From Acidobacteriota bacterium (GTDB lineage: Bacteria > Acidobacteriota > Terriglobia > Acidoferrales > UBA7541): a stretch of 9,137 bases of DNA. Location: contig JAFAZL010000822.1 in NCBI GenBank assembly GCA_019239815.1, positions 1 through 9,137 of the forward strand, written 5' to 3'. Shown here one piece after another: positions 8,147-9,137 of the stretch (positions are counted from its first letter, which is position 1; every line of letters begins with the position of its first letter). The position numbers and the translations under genes were made by a program. The notes beneath the pieces were generated by a model. That model did not search any database, had not been told where the DNA came from, and saw only the letters and a list, made by a program, of their open reading frames with translations.

Positions 8147-8151
8147 TCCTC
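8147..8151 (-). promoter_or_regulatory. Ribosome binding site of the phosphoesterase gene, overlapping the upstream stop
   Basis: On the minus strand GAGGA overlaps the polymerase gene's TGA stop and sits 4 nt before the ATG at 8142. This arrangement suggests ribosomes terminating on the polymerase gene re-initiate on the phosphoesterase gene. Confidence 0.55.
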
Positions 8152-9094
8152 ATAGCTTCTTCAAACGTTTGGATGCAGCCGCAAAGTTCTGCCGGCTTTT
8201 AAAAAAATCTGCCCAAGGATCCTTTCGCTTTAATCGTTCCCGAAAGTTGCCGAGATTGAAAGTCGTCGGGTCGAGCGAAGGTTTCACTTCGTCCCACGCC
8301 AGCGGCATCGAAAACGGCGCGTGCGGTTTGCGGCGCACAGAATACGGCGTCACCACTGTTTGCACCGCGCCGTTTCGAAACGGATCGAGATACACTCGGT
8401 CACCGCGATCGGCAATCGCGTGCTCGACAGTGAGTTCTTTTGGATATTCCTTCGCGAGGCGAGCGACAACTTGCTCAGCGAACGGCAAGACTTCATCCGA
8501 CGACGGGCCAACTCGAATTGGCACAAATACATGTAAGCCTCGACTCCCCGAAGTTTTTGCAAACGACTCGAGATCGAGTGAATCAAGCACTTCCTTTAAC
8601 TTGAGCCCTGCGTTCGCGGCATCGGCGAATTTGCCGGAGCTCGGGTCGAGATCGAAGCAAATCCAATCTGGCTTGGGAAAAGTGCTCGCGCGGCTGCCCG
8701 TCACGTGAATCGGAATGCAGCCGAGATTGACCATCGCGATCTGCGTTTCCAGCGAGCCGCCAACAACATAGTTCGTCGATTTTCTCGACCCGCTCGAGTT
8801 CGAAATTCGCTTCGTCGGAGTTCCCGCAGGCATGCTGTCCGGCTTTTCCTTTTGATAGAAGCAATTGCCCTTCATTCCATCCGGGCATCGCTCAAGTGTC
8901 AGAATGCGATCCTCGACGAACGGCTTCAAAAGCGGAAACACTTCGCGATAAAACTCCGCGAGATTTCCCTTGGTGTATCCTTCCTCGGGCCAGAAGACTT
9001 TGTCGGGATTCGAGACCTGCGCAGCAATCGCGGTGGCGCTCCTCTTCGTTTTCGCGGCAGCAGCCTTCGTAGAAGTTTTCGAACGAGTGGCCAT
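8150..9094 (-). CDS. Stand-alone LigD-type primase-polymerase (PolDom, AEP superfamily)
   Basis: This 314-residue protein matches the polymerase domain of DNA ligase D, an archaeo-eukaryotic-primase-type enzyme that fills gaps with ribo- or deoxynucleotides during end joining. After a 26-residue Lys/Ala/Thr/Ser-rich basic tail, the domain opens with SNPDKVFWPEEGYTKG (28-43). ERCPDGMKGNCFYQK (69-82) is the conserved substrate-binding block. CFDLDPSSG carries metal ligands D148 and D150, TSGSRGLHVFVPI carries H188, and RVYLDPFRN carries the third carboxylate D237, followed by TVVTPYSVR. All expected catalytic positions are present, so it should be active. About 310 residues is normal for an isolated PolDom; no ligase or phosphoesterase module is fused. 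The ATG at 9094 shares one base with the stop of an upstream gene (TGATG) and has AGGAG 8 nt ahead at 9103-9107. A T7 run on the coding strand at 8201-8207 precedes the last 16 codons. Confidence 0.94.
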   Translation of the reverse strand: MATRSKTSTKAAAAKTKRSATAIAAQVSNPDKVFWPEEGYTKGNLAEFYREVFPLLKPFVEDRILTLERCPDGMKGNCFYQKEKPDSMPAGTPTKRISNSSGSRKSTNYVVGGSLETQIAMVNLGCIPIHVTGSRASTFPKPDWICFDLDPSSGKFADAANAGLKLKEVLDSLDLESFAKTSGSRGLHVFVPIRVGPSSDEVLPFAEQVVARLAKEYPKELTVEHAIADRGDRVYLDPFRNGAVQTVVTPYSVRRKPHAPFSMPLAWDEVKPSLDPTTFNLGNFRERLKRKDPWADFFKSRQNFAAASKRLKKL

Positions 9095-9137
9095 CAGCGT
9101 TTCTCCTGCCGCTTCACGTCCTTCGCGTCTTTATCAT
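9094..9137 (-). CDS. 3' end of an upstream gene with a Lys/Arg-rich tail (possibly Ku)
   Basis: On the minus strand the frame from 9135 reads 13 codons, DKDAKDVKRQEKR, then TGA at 9096-9094, overlapping the polymerase ATG by one base. The tight overlap, and AGGAG placed inside this frame, suggest a true upstream cistron. The charged Lys/Arg-rich end is of the kind seen in bacterial Ku C termini, and Ku genes often sit beside LigD genes. Thirteen residues cannot identify a family, so a ligase or an unrelated protein is equally possible. Confidence 0.4.
   Translation of the reverse strand, partial: DKDAKDVKRQEKR

Noticed and set aside
8197..8207. TTTTAAAAAAA run as a programmed frameshift site in the polymerase gene
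   Set aside because: A -1 slip on the coding strand's T7 run meets a TAA at once and would only remove the last 16 residues, beyond the catalytic core; there is no sign of a functional alternative product.

Overview
The window looks like chromosomal DNA of a Gram-negative (diderm) bacterium with moderate GC content. The outer-membrane assembly genes show a diderm envelope. The combination of a long Omp85 protein next to a TamB homologue and split LigD-type end-joining modules would fit Acidobacteriota (Terriglobia-like). That placement is an inference from gene content and style; no marker gene here proves it. No rRNA, tRNA, CRISPR array, insertion sequence or phage gene is visible. Coding density is very high and the gaps between genes are 47 bp or less.

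Left part, plus strand (1-7403): a three-gene envelope block. It opens with the 3' part of a YihY/BrkB-family inner-membrane protein, which appears broken by a one-base frameshift near 320-335. Its restored reading frame ends in an ATGA overlap with the next gene. That gene encodes an unusually long Omp85/BamA-superfamily outer-membrane protein, in which I count seven POTRA-like repeats before the 16-strand-type barrel. After 47 bp comes a 1307-residue TamB homologue with an N-terminal membrane anchor, about seven repeats of roughly 100 residues, and a C-terminal DUF490/TamB domain. Together the last two should form an inner-to-outer-membrane bridge like the TAM complex, used in outer-membrane protein assembly and/or phospholipid transport.

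Right part, minus strand (9137-7435): a compact DNA end-joining operon. Reading leftward, it holds the last 13 codons of an unidentified gene with a Lys/Arg-rich tail (possibly Ku), then a stand-alone LigD-type primase-polymerase, then a stand-alone LigD-type 3'-phosphoesterase. In many bacteria these two enzymes are domains of one LigD polypeptide fused to an ATP-dependent ligase; here they are separate genes joined by a TGATG overlap and a 7-bp gap. No ligase domain lies inside the window. The two blocks converge on a 31-bp gap with no convincing terminator.

I do not see a wholly new system. The points most worth a second look are the frameshifted BrkB-type gene, the seven-POTRA Omp85 paired with TamB, and the split LigD operon with basic tails on both enzymes.
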